64,000 nucleotides of DNA, from assembly GCA_050187415.1 (NCBI GenBank), contig JBFWXN010000011.1:29071-93070 (forward strand). The letters are read 5' to 3'. The notes under the pieces were generated by a model, which saw only the letters and a program-made list of their open reading frames with translations, did no database searches and was not told the origin of the DNA. The DNA comes from Ga0077555 sp050187415. Lineage in GTDB: Bacteria > Pseudomonadota > Alphaproteobacteria > Rhizobiales > Hyphomicrobiaceae. The position numbers were made by a program, and so were the translations under genes. This document shows, one piece after another, positions 37,229 through 45,716 of this stretch. Every line of letters begins with the position of its first letter. Positions within the stretch are counted from its first letter, which is position 1.

Positions 37229-37482
37229 TTGATGCCTCCCGATTATTATCATTGGCACAGGACGGCTTCGTTGTGTTCTGGCAGTCCTGTCGACGGAACG
37301 GTGGCTGTGCCGCTACCCAAAGGCGCGGCATCTTGTCCACGTTCGACTATAGGGGCGATTGAAGCGATGACAAGGCCTGCTCGAGAGGCGGAACGTCTGC
37401 CGCTTCGACCCGAAGGGTATCAATCGGGCGACCCTGTGCTATAGCGCCGGCAACCGCATTCAACCTGCACCGAGCTCATCCC

Positions 37483-38940
37483 ATGTCGCGTCCCGTCGTC
37501 ACCCGTTTTGCCCCCTCGCCGACCGGCTTCCTGCACATCGGGGGTGGACGCACCGCGCTTTTCAACTGGCTCTATGCCAAGCACACCGGCGGCAAATTCC
37601 TGCTGCGCATCGAAGATACCGACCGCGAGCGGTCGACGGAGGCCGCGACCAAGGCGATCCTCGACGGGCTCGACTGGCTGGGCGTCAAATGGGACGGCGA
37701 CATTGTCTATCAGCATGCGCGGTCGGCCCGGCACGCCGAGATGGCGCGCGAGCTACTGGCGCGCGGCAGCGCCTATCGGTGCTGGATGACCCCCGAGGAG
37801 ATCCAGACCAGGCAGGACGAAATCGCGACCGAGCGGTCGACGGCCAAGGCCGAGGGGCGGCCTCCGCGAGGACCCCAGCGCCTCGAGAGCCCATGGCGGG
37901 ACCGCGATCCATCCGAGGCACCGGCAGGCGTCGATCCCGTGATCCGGCTCAAGGTACCGCGCGATGGCGAGACGGTCATCGAGGATCAGGTGCAGGGTCG
38001 CGTCGTCTATCAAAACCAGAACCTCGACGACATGATCGTGCTGCGCAGCGACGGCTCGGCGGTCTACAATCTGGCCGTCGTCGTCGACGATCACGACATG
38101 GAGGTCAGCCATGTCATCCGCGGCGTCGACCATCTGACGAACACGGCCCGCCAGACGCTGATCTACCGGGGGCTCGGCTGGGAAGTGCCGCATTTCGCGC
38201 ACGTGCCGCTGATCCACGGGCCCGATGGGGCCAAACTGTCGAAGCGGCACGGCGCGCAGGGGGTCGAGGAGTACCGCGCCATGGGCTATCTGCCGGCGGC
38301 GCTTCGAAACTACCTCGTGCGGCTCGGCTGGGCGCACGGCAACGACGAAATCTTCTCGACCGAGCAGGCGATCGCCTGGTTCGACATCGCAGACGTCGGC
38401 AAGAGCGCGTCCCGGTTCGATTTCGCCAAGCTCGCCGACCTCAACGGCCACTACATCCGCCAGTCGACGCCCGCCACGCTCGCCGCCGCGTTGCGCGAGA
38501 TCGTCCCACATTTGGCTGACGGCCACGCGCGCAGGCTGCGACTCGCGGAAGTCGGCTGGGACCGGATCGAAGCCGCCATCCCGAGCCTGCAGGCCAGGGC
38601 CAAGACGCTGCTCGAGCTGCTCGACGGAATGGACTACCTGACGGCGAGCCGGCCGCTGGTCCTCGAGCCGAAAGCAGCCGCCAGTCTCGACGATGCGGCC
38701 CGTGCCACCCTCGCGAGTGCGGCAGCCGCGCTCGAGTCCCAGGCAGACTGGTCGGCTGGTGCGCTCGAGGCCGCAATACGAACCCTCGCGGATGCGAAAG
38801 GATTGAAGCTCGGCCAGGTCGCGCAACCACTGCGGGCCGCCCTGACCGGCCGGACCGTTTCGCCGCCGGTGTTCGACGTGATGGCCGTGCTGCAACGGGA
38901 CGAGACACTCGCACGAATACGTGAACAGGCCGCATATTAA
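37483..38940 (+). CDS. gltX: Glutamyl-tRNA synthetase
   Basis: The 485-residue class I synthetase has TRFAPSPTGFLHIGGGRTAL near residue 5 (HIGH-type motif) and GAKLSKRHGAQGVEEYRAMG near 247 (KMSKS-type). RIEDTDRERS near 42 is typical, and the helical anticodon-binding domain fills the C-terminal 170 residues. It charges tRNA-Glu. Alphaproteobacteria often have two GluRS copies; this window also holds glnS. Confidence 0.95.
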   Translation: MSRPVVTRFAPSPTGFLHIGGGRTALFNWLYAKHTGGKFLLRIEDTDRERSTEAATKAILDGLDWLGVKWDGDIVYQHARSARHAEMARELLARGSAYRCWMTPEEIQTRQDEIATERSTAKAEGRPPRGPQRLESPWRDRDPSEAPAGVDPVIRLKVPRDGETVIEDQVQGRVVYQNQNLDDMIVLRSDGSAVYNLAVVVDDHDMEVSHVIRGVDHLTNTARQTLIYRGLGWEVPHFAHVPLIHGPDGAKLSKRHGAQGVEEYRAMGYLPAALRNYLVRLGWAHGNDEIFSTEQAIAWFDIADVGKSASRFDFAKLADLNGHYIRQSTPATLAAALREIVPHLADGHARRLRLAEVGWDRIEAAIPSLQARAKTLLELLDGMDYLTASRPLVLEPKAAASLDDAARATLASAAAALESQADWSAGALEAAIRTLADAKGLKLGQVAQPLRAALTGRTVSPPVFDVMAVLQRDETLARIREQAAY

Positions 38941-38951
38941 CCGACTTTTAC

Positions 38952-38987
38952 GGAACCGCGGCGCCCGACCTCCGGGAACCGCGGCGC
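38952..38987. repeat. Two direct copies of a 13-bp G+C-rich repeat after gltX
   Basis: GGAACCGCGGCGC occurs at 38952-38964 and again at 38975-38987, just after the gltX stop. Each copy contains CCGCGG, so local folding is possible. Function unknown; it may be a remnant of tandem duplication. Confidence 0.5.
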
Positions 38988-39090
38988 TTTGCCGGCCGCG
39001 GGTGCAGAGTGTCGCTGCGGAGCCAGGGCGATCAAATCTTCCGTGTCGACAGCAAGCACTTCCCGTCTTGCTGCTGTGCGGGATAAGCTG

Positions 39091-39099
39091 TGATATACT
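39091..39099 (+). promoter_or_regulatory. Candidate extended -10 promoter for gltA
   Basis: TGATATACT matches the extended -10 form TGnTATAAT with one change. It lies 94 bp before the gltA start, in an AT-rich patch of a G+C-rich intergenic region. No good -35 is seen at normal spacing, as is common for extended -10 promoters. Confidence 0.4.
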
Positions 39100-39192
39100 T
39101 CAAATGTCCGGACGACCGACCGACGAGCTTTCGCCGGGGTAGGGACTGGTGGCGGCCGCGCCGGAAGGCGCAGGGATCGAAGGAAAGATGCT

Positions 39193-40512
39193 ATGGATGC
39201 GAAGGACGGCACGGTGAAGTCGGACGCCAGCCGGGCGGCGACGATGATCATCAACAACAAGCAGATCCAGATGCCCGTGCGCTCCGGCGTGATCGGCCCG
39301 GACGTTATCGACGTCGCGAAGCTTTATCGAGATACGGGTTGCTTCACCTACGATCCGGGCTTCACGTCGACGGCCAATTGCTCCTCGAAGATCACCTACA
39401 TCGATGGAGACGAAGGCATCCTGCTCTATCGCGGCTATCCGATCGAACAGTTGGCCGATTCGTCGAGCTTCATCGAGGTCTGCTATCTTCTGCTCAACGG
39501 AGAGCTGCCAAGCAAATCGCAGCTCGCTAAATTCGACAACACCATCACCAACCATACGATGGTGCATGAGCAGCTTACCCGTTTCTTCAGCGGTTTCCGC
39601 CGCGACGCGCACCCGATGGCCATCATGTGCGGCGTTATCGGTGCCCTGTCGGCCTTCTACCACGACTCGACCAACATCCATGACGAGCAGCATCGGATGA
39701 TCGCGTCGCATCGCCTGATCGCGAAGATGCCGACGATTGCCGCCATGGCCTACAAGTACTCGATCGGCCAGCCGTTCATCTACCCGCGCAATGACCTCGA
39801 CTATGCGTCGAACTTCCTGCAGATGTGCTTCGCCGTGCCGTGCGAGCCCTACGTCGTCAATCCGACGATCGCCAAGGCGCTCGACAAGATCATGATCCTG
39901 CACGCCGACCACGAGCAGAACGCGTCGACGTCAACGGTGCGCCTTGCCGGCTCCTCGGGCGCCAATCCCTTCGCTTGCATCGCGGCCGGCATCGCCAGCC
40001 TCTGGGGTCCCTCGCACGGCGGCGCGAACGAAGCCGCCCTCAAGATGCTCGAGGAAGTGGGCTCGATCGACCACGTGCCGGAATTCGTAAAGAAGGTCAA
40101 AGACAAGAGCGAAGGCGTGAGGCTGATGGGCTTCGGCCATCGCGTCTACAAGAATTACGATCCGCGCGCCAAGGTCATGCAGGAGACCTGCCACGAGGTG
40201 CTCGATCTGCTCGGCATCAAGGACGAGCCGCTGCTCAAGGTCGCGATGGAGCTCGAGCGGATCGCTCTCCAGGACGACTACTTCATCGAGAAGAAGCTCT
40301 ATCCGAACGTGGACTTCTACTCGGGCATCGTCTTGCGCGCGGTCGGCTTCCCGGTCTCGATGTTCACGCCGCTGTTCGCCGTCTCGCGGACGGTGGGCTG
40401 GGTTTCGCAGTGGAAGGAAATGATCGAGGACCCGGAGCAGAAGATCGGCCGCCCCCGTCAGTTGTATATTGGCCCGAGCCGTCGCGACTATGTCGCCGTC
40501 GATCGCCGCTAG
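39193..40512 (+). CDS. gltA: Citrate synthase
   Basis: The 439-residue type II (hexameric) citrate synthase condenses acetyl-CoA and oxaloacetate at the entry to the TCA cycle. Catalytic histidines are in LHADHEQNASTSTVR near residue 236 and FGHRVYKNYDPRAK near 312; the catalytic aspartate is in PNVDFYSGI near 372. The N-terminal domain DTGCFTYDPGFTSTANCSS near 45 is typical of the type II form. AGGAAAG precedes the ATG at 39193. A clear terminator follows. Confidence 0.96.
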   Translation: MDAKDGTVKSDASRAATMIINNKQIQMPVRSGVIGPDVIDVAKLYRDTGCFTYDPGFTSTANCSSKITYIDGDEGILLYRGYPIEQLADSSSFIEVCYLLLNGELPSKSQLAKFDNTITNHTMVHEQLTRFFSGFRRDAHPMAIMCGVIGALSAFYHDSTNIHDEQHRMIASHRLIAKMPTIAAMAYKYSIGQPFIYPRNDLDYASNFLQMCFAVPCEPYVVNPTIAKALDKIMILHADHEQNASTSTVRLAGSSGANPFACIAAGIASLWGPSHGGANEAALKMLEEVGSIDHVPEFVKKVKDKSEGVRLMGFGHRVYKNYDPRAKVMQETCHEVLDLLGIKDEPLLKVAMELERIALQDDYFIEKKLYPNVDFYSGIVLRAVGFPVSMFTPLFAVSRTVGWVSQWKEMIEDPEQKIGRPRQLYIGPSRRDYVAVDRR

Positions 40513-40545
40513 GCTCGACGCAAACACTGCCATCGGTCCCACGCG

Positions 40546-40576
40546 ACGCCGCTTCCCGACGGGGGGCGGCGTTTTT
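40546..40576 (+). terminator. Rho-independent terminator of gltA
   Basis: ACGCCGC (40546-40552) pairs with GCGGCGT (40566-40572), with extra CCC/GGG pairing possible inside, followed directly by TTTTT. It lies 34 bp after the gltA stop. Confidence 0.85.
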
Positions 40577-40711
40577 CCTTGCTGCCGTGCAAGGCGCAAC
40601 CCGGGCACTTTGCTCCCCCGCGACCCTCGGCGCGTTGCAGCCGGCGAACGATGCGTCTATCGCGGCCTCGGGGGCTAATCTCCGCAAGAGTTCACACATC
40701 TGCAAAGGCAC

Positions 40712-41761
40712 ATGCCGCCCATCGCCATCCTCATCCTGTCCGACGAGCGACCGGGTCATTATCACCTGGCCGAGGGTGTTGCGGCGGCGATCGAGCGCCG
40801 GACACCGGTCACGGTGGCGCGCCTGGCGACCGAGCGCCGACGATCGGTGCCGGGACGCGTCCTCGCCGGCGCCCTGGGACTAGGCCTGTCGCCCGGCATC
40901 GTGCTGCGCAGAGGCTACCGGATCGGCGGCACACTGCCGGATCGGATCGATCTCGTCATCTCGGCGGGTGGTGACACGCTCGCGGCCAATGTCGCCGTCG
41001 CCCGTCTTCGTGGCGTTCCAAACATCTTCTGCGGCACGCTTCGCCACTTTCCGGCGGACGCATTCAGCCTCGTCGTCTCATCCTACGCGCGACATGCCGG
41101 CATCGCCCGGCATCTCGTCACTCTGAAGCCAAACGGCATCGACCCCGATACCCTTCCCGGCGGGATGCGCCATCGAGCCCTCGGGCCGGGCCAGCCGCCG
41201 CGCATGGCCGGGCTACTCGTCGGCGGACCGTCCGGACTTTTCGAATGGCGTGGCGACGAATGGCGGAGCCTCGCTGCGTTTCTGGCAGACAGTGCCCGCG
41301 CGCATGGCACCCGCTGGATCGTCTCCACGTCGCGACGAACCCCCGTCGCTGTGGCCGACCTCTTCGTCGCGTTGGCGCAGCAGCCGGATAGCCCGATCGC
41401 CAAGCTGATCGACTTCCGGGTGGCGGGACCGGGCACGCTGCCGGGCCTCTTCGGCGGAGTGGAAGCGATCCTTGCCACGGAGGACTCGAGCACGATGCTC
41501 TCGGAAGCCGTCTGCGCGCGCCTGCCGGTGGTCGGTGTCGCCCCGGCCCGGCACGACTTCAAAGACGACGAGCGCGAATACCGAGCGCTCCTGACGGCCA
41601 GGAATTGGTGCCGAAGCTTGCCTCTCGCCTCGCTTCGGCCTGCGGCCTTCGTGGCGGCATTGGCCGAGGTGCGCCCGCTCGCCGACAATCATCTCGATCT
41701 GCTCGCCGCCGCCATCTCGGAGCGCCTGCCCGAACTATTTGATGGCCGCCCGCGGATCTGA
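40712..41761 (+). CDS. Mitochondrial fission ELM1 family protein (DUF1022)
   Basis: The 349-residue protein matches the ELM1/DUF1022 family, named for a plant mitochondrial fission factor and widespread in alphaproteobacteria, often beside lpxB, gltA or gltX. The fold resembles GT-B glycosyltransferases: LILSDERPGHYHLAEGVA near residue 6, VISAGGDTLAANVAVARL near 84, LLVGGPSGLFEW near 166, and TEDSSTMLSEAVCARLPVVG near 254, which looks like a nucleotide-sugar or lipid-carrier site. Bacterial function is not established. Its last 27 bp overlap the convergent metal-transporter permease gene. Confidence 0.85.
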   Translation: MPPIAILILSDERPGHYHLAEGVAAAIERRTPVTVARLATERRRSVPGRVLAGALGLGLSPGIVLRRGYRIGGTLPDRIDLVISAGGDTLAANVAVARLRGVPNIFCGTLRHFPADAFSLVVSSYARHAGIARHLVTLKPNGIDPDTLPGGMRHRALGPGQPPRMAGLLVGGPSGLFEWRGDEWRSLAAFLADSARAHGTRWIVSTSRRTPVAVADLFVALAQQPDSPIAKLIDFRVAGPGTLPGLFGGVEAILATEDSSTMLSEAVCARLPVVGVAPARHDFKDDEREYRALLTARNWCRSLPLASLRPAAFVAALAEVRPLADNHLDLLAAAISERLPELFDGRPRI

Positions 41762-42628
41762 TCGGCGTTCGCTCGTCGGCCCGGGCGAGATCTCTGCGGT
41801 GGTCAGGTACGTCGCCACCATGCGCCTGAGAAAAGCGATCAGGAAGGCTCCCAGCTGCACCAGCACGATGGTCGGGCCCGTGGCGCCGTCGATGTGGAAG
41901 CTCAGAAGCGTTCCGATCACGCTCGACGCGATCGCGACGCCCAGCGCAACCCCCAGCATGGTCTCGAAGCGTCGCGCCACAAGGTAAGCCGTCGCGCCCG
42001 GCCCAACCAGCATCGCGACCACGAGAATGATACCGACGGCCTTGAGCGCAGTGACGATGGTCAGCGCCAGCATCACCAGAAGACCATAGTGCAGGACGCG
42101 GACGTCGATCCCGATCGCGCGCGCGTGCTGAGGATCGAAGCAATAGAGCAGCAGGTCGCGCCGCTTGGCGAGCACCACCGCCAGCACCAGGCCGCCGATC
42201 AGGACGGTCTCGAAGAGATCGCCGCTTGTCACGCCCAGAACGTCGCCGAACAGGATGTGAGTGAGATGCTGCTCGGTGTCGACCTTGGTGAACAGCACCA
42301 GCCCGAATCCGAACATGCCGGAGAACACGATGCCCATCACCGTGTCCTCCTTCACCCGGCTCATCTCTTTCAAGTAACCGGTCGCCACGGCCGAGGCGAG
42401 ACCCGCCGCAAACGCGCCGACGGCAAGCGGCAGACCGAGCAGAAAGGCCAGCACGATGCCCGGAAGCACGGCATGTGAAACGGCGTCGCCCATCAGCGAC
42501 CAGCCCTTGAGCACCAGGAAGCACGAGAGCACGGCGCAGACGGCCCCCACGATCACCGCGACGGCGAGCGCGCGCCGCATGAAATCGAAAGCCAGCGGCT
42601 CGGTCACGATCGACAGCAGACCGTTCAT
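41735..42628 (-). CDS. sitD: Metal (Mn/Fe) ABC transporter permease, SitD-like
   Basis: The 297-residue ABC-3 family permease has eight or nine hydrophobic helices, with the family signature SCFLVLKGWSLMGDAVSHAVLPG near residue 34 (shown in parts) and VGIILVVAMLVGPGATAYLV near 200. The ATG at 42628 overlaps the stop of the preceding permease by ATGA, so translation is coupled. The open frame continues far upstream inside that gene, but only the last 297 codons resemble a permease. It ends in a short convergent overlap with the ELM1-like gene. Confidence 0.9.
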   Translation of the reverse strand: MNGLLSIVTEPLAFDFMRRALAVAVIVGAVCAVLSCFLVLKGWSLMGDAVSHAVLPGIVLAFLLGLPLAVGAFAAGLASAVATGYLKEMSRVKEDTVMGIVFSGMFGFGLVLFTKVDTEQHLTHILFGDVLGVTSGDLFETVLIGGLVLAVVLAKRRDLLLYCFDPQHARAIGIDVRVLHYGLLVMLALTIVTALKAVGIILVVAMLVGPGATAYLVARRFETMLGVALGVAIASSVIGTLLSFHIDGATGPTIVLVQLGAFLIAFLRRMVATYLTTAEISPGPTSERRSDPRAAIK

Positions 42629-43488
42629 GGACGCGCCTCGGAGAGAGCCGCCTCGCGCCGGCGCCGTTGTGCCAGCAGCCCATGCTTCGGTGCGAGCAGG
42701 AAGGCCGTCAGGAAGACGAGCGTCTGCAACGTGACGATGACGCCCCCCGTGGCGCCGTCGATGAAGTAGCTGAGATAGGCCCCGATGGCGCTGCTCGCCG
42801 CACCCATAGCAACGGCGATCGCCAGCAGAACGGGGAACCGGTCGGTCAGCAGATAGGCGGTGGCGCCGGGTGTCACGACCATTGCGATGACGAGGCAGGC
42901 GCCGACTGTCTGAAGGGCCGCCACCGTCGCCGCCGCGAGCAGCGTGAAGAACAGCACCTTGAGCCGCGTCGGGTTGATGCCCACCGAACGCGCATGCGCC
43001 TCGTCGAAAAACACGGCGACGAGATCGCGCCACACGAGCAGCAGGATGAACAGGGTCACGGCGCTGATGATGACAACCTGCGTCGCATCCCAGTCGGTGA
43101 TGGCGAGAATGTTGCCGAGCACGATCGACTGAACGTTGACGGAGGTGGGATAGATCGACACCAGTAGCAAGCCGCTCGCGAAGAAGCCGGTGAAGACCAA
43201 GCCGATGATGGCGTCTTCGCGCAATGCCGTCTGTGCGCGCACAAAGGCCATGGCGAGCGCCGCAAGGCCGCCGGCGACGAAGGCACCGAGCGAAAAGGGA
43301 AGCTTCAGCATGTAGGCGAGCGCGACACCCGGCACGACCGAATGGCCGAGCGCGTCGCCCATCAGTGACCAGCCCTTGAGCATCAGGAAGCACGACAGGA
43401 AGGCGCATGTTCCACCAACCAGCGCCGACACCCACATCGCCTTCACCATGTAGCCGTACGCGAACGGCGCCAGGAGATCCGGCATCAT
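42625..43488 (-). CDS. sitC: Metal (Mn/Fe) ABC transporter permease, SitC-like
   Basis: The 287-residue ABC-3 permease has FLSCFLMLKGWSLMGDALGH near residue 29, VGACLVIAMVVTPGATAYLL near 202 and a helix-rich profile throughout. Its start at 43488 overlaps the stop of the ATPase gene (ATGA), and its own stop overlaps the start of the next permease. SitC and SitD form the heteromeric membrane channel for Mn(II) or Fe(II). Confidence 0.9.
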   Translation of the reverse strand: MMPDLLAPFAYGYMVKAMWVSALVGGTCAFLSCFLMLKGWSLMGDALGHSVVPGVALAYMLKLPFSLGAFVAGGLAALAMAFVRAQTALREDAIIGLVFTGFFASGLLLVSIYPTSVNVQSIVLGNILAITDWDATQVVIISAVTLFILLLVWRDLVAVFFDEAHARSVGINPTRLKVLFFTLLAAATVAALQTVGACLVIAMVVTPGATAYLLTDRFPVLLAIAVAMGAASSAIGAYLSYFIDGATGGVIVTLQTLVFLTAFLLAPKHGLLAQRRRREAALSEARP

Positions 43489-44405
43489 GGTTTCTCCGCG
43501 TCGCCACGAGGCACCGGGGCGTCGGCAGGCTGACCAGCCCCGTAGAACACCACCGGACGCTCGTCGTCGGTCAAAACCGTGACCCCGCGGCGGTCGTCGT
43601 CGTCGTGGGGGGCGGAGCCATCGAGCCGGAAATGACGCAGGACGCCGCCGAACGCGCGCTCGAGATTGGCCTGCGTGAAGGTCGTGGACGTGGGCCCGGC
43701 AGCCAGTACGGTCTGGCGCACCAGGACGACTTCGTCGCAGAAATCGGGCACGCTGCCCAGATTGTGCGTGGACACGAGCATCAGGTGGCCTTCGGCCTTG
43801 AGTTCCCGCATCAGCGAAACGATGGCCCGTTCCGTCTTCACGTCCACGCCTGTGAACGGTTCGTCGAGCAGGATCACCAGACCTTCCTGCGCCAGCGCGC
43901 GGGCGAGGAAGACGCGTTTCCTCTGGCCTCCCGACAGCTCTCCGATCTGGCGCTTTCGGAAGGCGGCCATGCCGACGCGTTCGAGGGCGGCGTCGACCTT
44001 GCGGCGGTCTTCGCGCGAAGCGATCCGCAGGAACCCCATCTGGCCGTAGCGCGCCATGGTCACCACATCCTCGACGAGCACGGGAAAAGACCAGTCGACC
44101 TCCTCGGCCTGAGGGACGTAAGCGACGAAGCCGCGCTTCTGGGCCTCGCGCGCGGCAAGGCCCGCGATTCGCACCTCCCCGGCCGACGGTGCGACAAACC
44201 CCATGATCGCTTTGAAAAGCGTCGACTTGCCCGCCCCGTTGACACCTACGAGACCGGCAATCGTGCCGGGGCCCAATCGAAACGTCGCATTGTCGAGGGC
44301 GAGCGTGCCGTTGGGATAGGCGACTGTCACGTTCGACACCTCGAGTGAGGCCTGGACGCTGCCCTCCGCGCTCTCTCCCCGACGCCTCGTCAACTGTTCG
44401 AGCAT
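43485..44405 (-). CDS. sitB: Manganese/iron ABC transporter ATP-binding protein, SitB-like
   Basis: The 306-residue ATPase has Walker A VGVNGAGKST near residue 54, the Q-loop FVAYVPQAEEVDW, signature ELSGGQRKRVFLARALAQEG near 155 and Walker B VILLDEPFTGVD near 177. QAEEVDWSFPV is typical of the Mn/Zn (TroB/SitB) subfamily. A C-terminal tail of about 45 residues contains an acidic stretch (DDDD). It starts one base into the sitA stop (TAATG) and overlaps the next permease, so the four genes form one coupled operon. Confidence 0.92.
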   Translation of the reverse strand: MLEQLTRRRGESAEGSVQASLEVSNVTVAYPNGTLALDNATFRLGPGTIAGLVGVNGAGKSTLFKAIMGFVAPSAGEVRIAGLAAREAQKRGFVAYVPQAEEVDWSFPVLVEDVVTMARYGQMGFLRIASREDRRKVDAALERVGMAAFRKRQIGELSGGQRKRVFLARALAQEGLVILLDEPFTGVDVKTERAIVSLMRELKAEGHLMLVSTHNLGSVPDFCDEVVLVRQTVLAAGPTSTTFTQANLERAFGGVLRHFRLDGSAPHDDDDRRGVTVLTDDERPVVFYGAGQPADAPVPRGDAEKP

Positions 44406-45346
44406 TACTTGCCGAACCCCTTCGCAATCGTGTCGACGGTCACCTCGAGCAGCTGCAGGTACGTGGGCACGGGCCCATCCGGCTGGCTGAGGCTATCGAC
44501 ATAGAGGACCCCACCGTACCGGGCACCGGTCTCCGCGGCGACCTGTTTCGCCGGACGGTCCGAGACCGTGCTTTCGCTGAACACAACGGGAATCTTCTCT
44601 TTCCGCACCGTGTCGATGACTGTCCGCACCTGACTGGGAGTACCCTGCGCGTCAGCATTGATCGGCCAGAGGTAGAGTTCGTTAAGCCCATAGTCGCGTG
44701 CCAGATAGCTGAACGCGCCTTCGCTCGTCACGAGCCAGCGGTGCCCCTCGGGAATTGCGGACAACCTTTGCCGGAGCGGCTGATCGATGGCCTTGATTTG
44801 TCGGGCATAAGCATCGGCGTTGCGCTGATAGACCGCGGCGTTGGCCGGATCGTGGGCGGTGAGGGCCTTACGAATGTTGCCGACATAGACCAGGGCGTTC
44901 GACGGAGACATCCAGGCGTGCGGGTTCGGGTTGTTCGTGTAGGGCCCCTCGCGGATCGGCATCGGCACGATGCCCTCGGTCACGACGACGGCGGGAACGT
45001 TCTTCAGATTTTGGAAAAAGCGCTCGAACCAGCGCTCGAGATTGAGGCCGTTCCAGAGGATGAGTTGGGCCCCCTGGGCGCGCACGAGATCGCGGGGCGT
45101 AGGTTGATAGTCATGGATCTCGGCGCCGAGCTTCGTGATCGACTCGACCTCTGCTGCGTCGCCGGCGACATTGGCGGCGATATCGCGAATGACCGTGAAC
45201 GTGGTGACCACCTTCAGTGGACCGGTACGCGCCCGAGCCTGCGTAGGGACCATCAGCCAATGGACGCCGACCGCCAAAGCCGTAGCCGCGGCAATCAGTG
45301 TACTCCGGGCCGTCCCTTGCTCCGACGCACCCACTCTCACCAGCAT
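44405..45346 (-). CDS. sitA: Manganese/iron ABC transporter substrate-binding protein, SitA-like
   Basis: The 313-residue cluster A-I metal-binding protein follows an N-terminal signal or anchor helix (about residues 12-38, ending TQARA). Metal ligands are a histidine in GAEIHDYQPTPRDL near 76, a histidine in NPHAWMSP near 143, a glutamate in VVFSESTVSDRP near 254 and an aspartate in LYVDSLS near 280. HDYQPTPRD is typical of SitA/TroA manganese-type proteins, not zinc-type ZnuA, which carry a His-rich loop. GGAG precedes the ATG at 45346. It is probably controlled by MntR, encoded divergently. Confidence 0.92.
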   Translation of the reverse strand: MLVRVGASEQGTARSTLIAAATALAVGVHWLMVPTQARARTGPLKVVTTFTVIRDIAANVAGDAAEVESITKLGAEIHDYQPTPRDLVRAQGAQLILWNGLNLERWFERFFQNLKNVPAVVVTEGIVPMPIREGPYTNNPNPHAWMSPSNALVYVGNIRKALTAHDPANAAVYQRNADAYARQIKAIDQPLRQRLSAIPEGHRWLVTSEGAFSYLARDYGLNELYLWPINADAQGTPSQVRTVIDTVRKEKIPVVFSESTVSDRPAKQVAAETGARYGGVLYVDSLSQPDGPVPTYLQLLEVTVDTIAKGFGK

Positions 45347-45594
45347 TTCAACGCTCCGTCGTTCACGCCCGCACCGGATTGCCGACTGTCCGCGAGCATA
45401 CAAGTGACGCCGGTGCCGGGCGTGACGGCTTCCTTGCCGCGCGGGTCATCGACATAGAAACGGGCTGACGCCGCGTAGGCGCCGAGCTTGCCTCTCCAAG
45501 CGTCGGCCGCGGCAGGGCATGAGACGCAAGGCATCACGGCGCCGGCCGACACCGTGGCCCTCGCGGCATCGCGCCCCATCCAGCGCAGTCCCAT
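45337..45594 (-). CDS. Small cysteine-containing ORF at the head of the sit operon
   Basis: An 85-residue open frame starts 50 bp below the candidate MntR operator and overlaps the sitA start by 10 bp, an arrangement that allows translational coupling. The product contains CVSC near residue 23 and two further cysteines (TCML, KCW at the end). No family is recognised and no signal peptide is obvious. The upstream G-run before the ATG is a poor but possible ribosome site. It could be a real small protein, a leader peptide or chance in G+C-rich DNA. The 370-bp sitA-mntR interval otherwise holds only the operator region. Confidence 0.35.
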   Translation of the reverse strand: MGLRWMGRDAARATVSAGAVMPCVSCPAAADAWRGKLGAYAASARFYVDDPRGKEAVTPGTGVTCMLADSRQSGAGVNDGALKCW

Positions 45595-45644
45595 GTGCCC
45601 CCCAGTGAAACTCGACGTTCTTGAATTAGCATTGTCGTTGATTG

Positions 45645-45669
45645 TTAGTGTATACTAATATTGTTGTCA
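45645..45669. promoter_or_regulatory. Candidate MntR operator and sit promoter
   Basis: TTAGTGTATACTAA (45645-45658) is a 14-bp palindrome with one mismatched pair, in an AT-rich island between the divergent sit operon and mntR. On the minus strand a perfect TTGACA (45669-45664) lies just upstream, so the palindrome would fall between the -35 and -10 of the sit promoter, a classic repressor position. Assignment to MntR is inferred from context. Confidence 0.55.
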
Positions 45670-45716
45670 ATCGGGATTCGGGGTAAGGTAGAAAGCAGGA
45701 CCGTCGAGGGAGAGAG

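Noticed and set aside
41735..44427. Very long minus-strand frames that would fuse the two metal permeases to extra N-terminal domains
   Set aside because: The extra residues are out-of-frame readings of the upstream gene; each permease has its own ATG in an ATGA overlap and normal family length.
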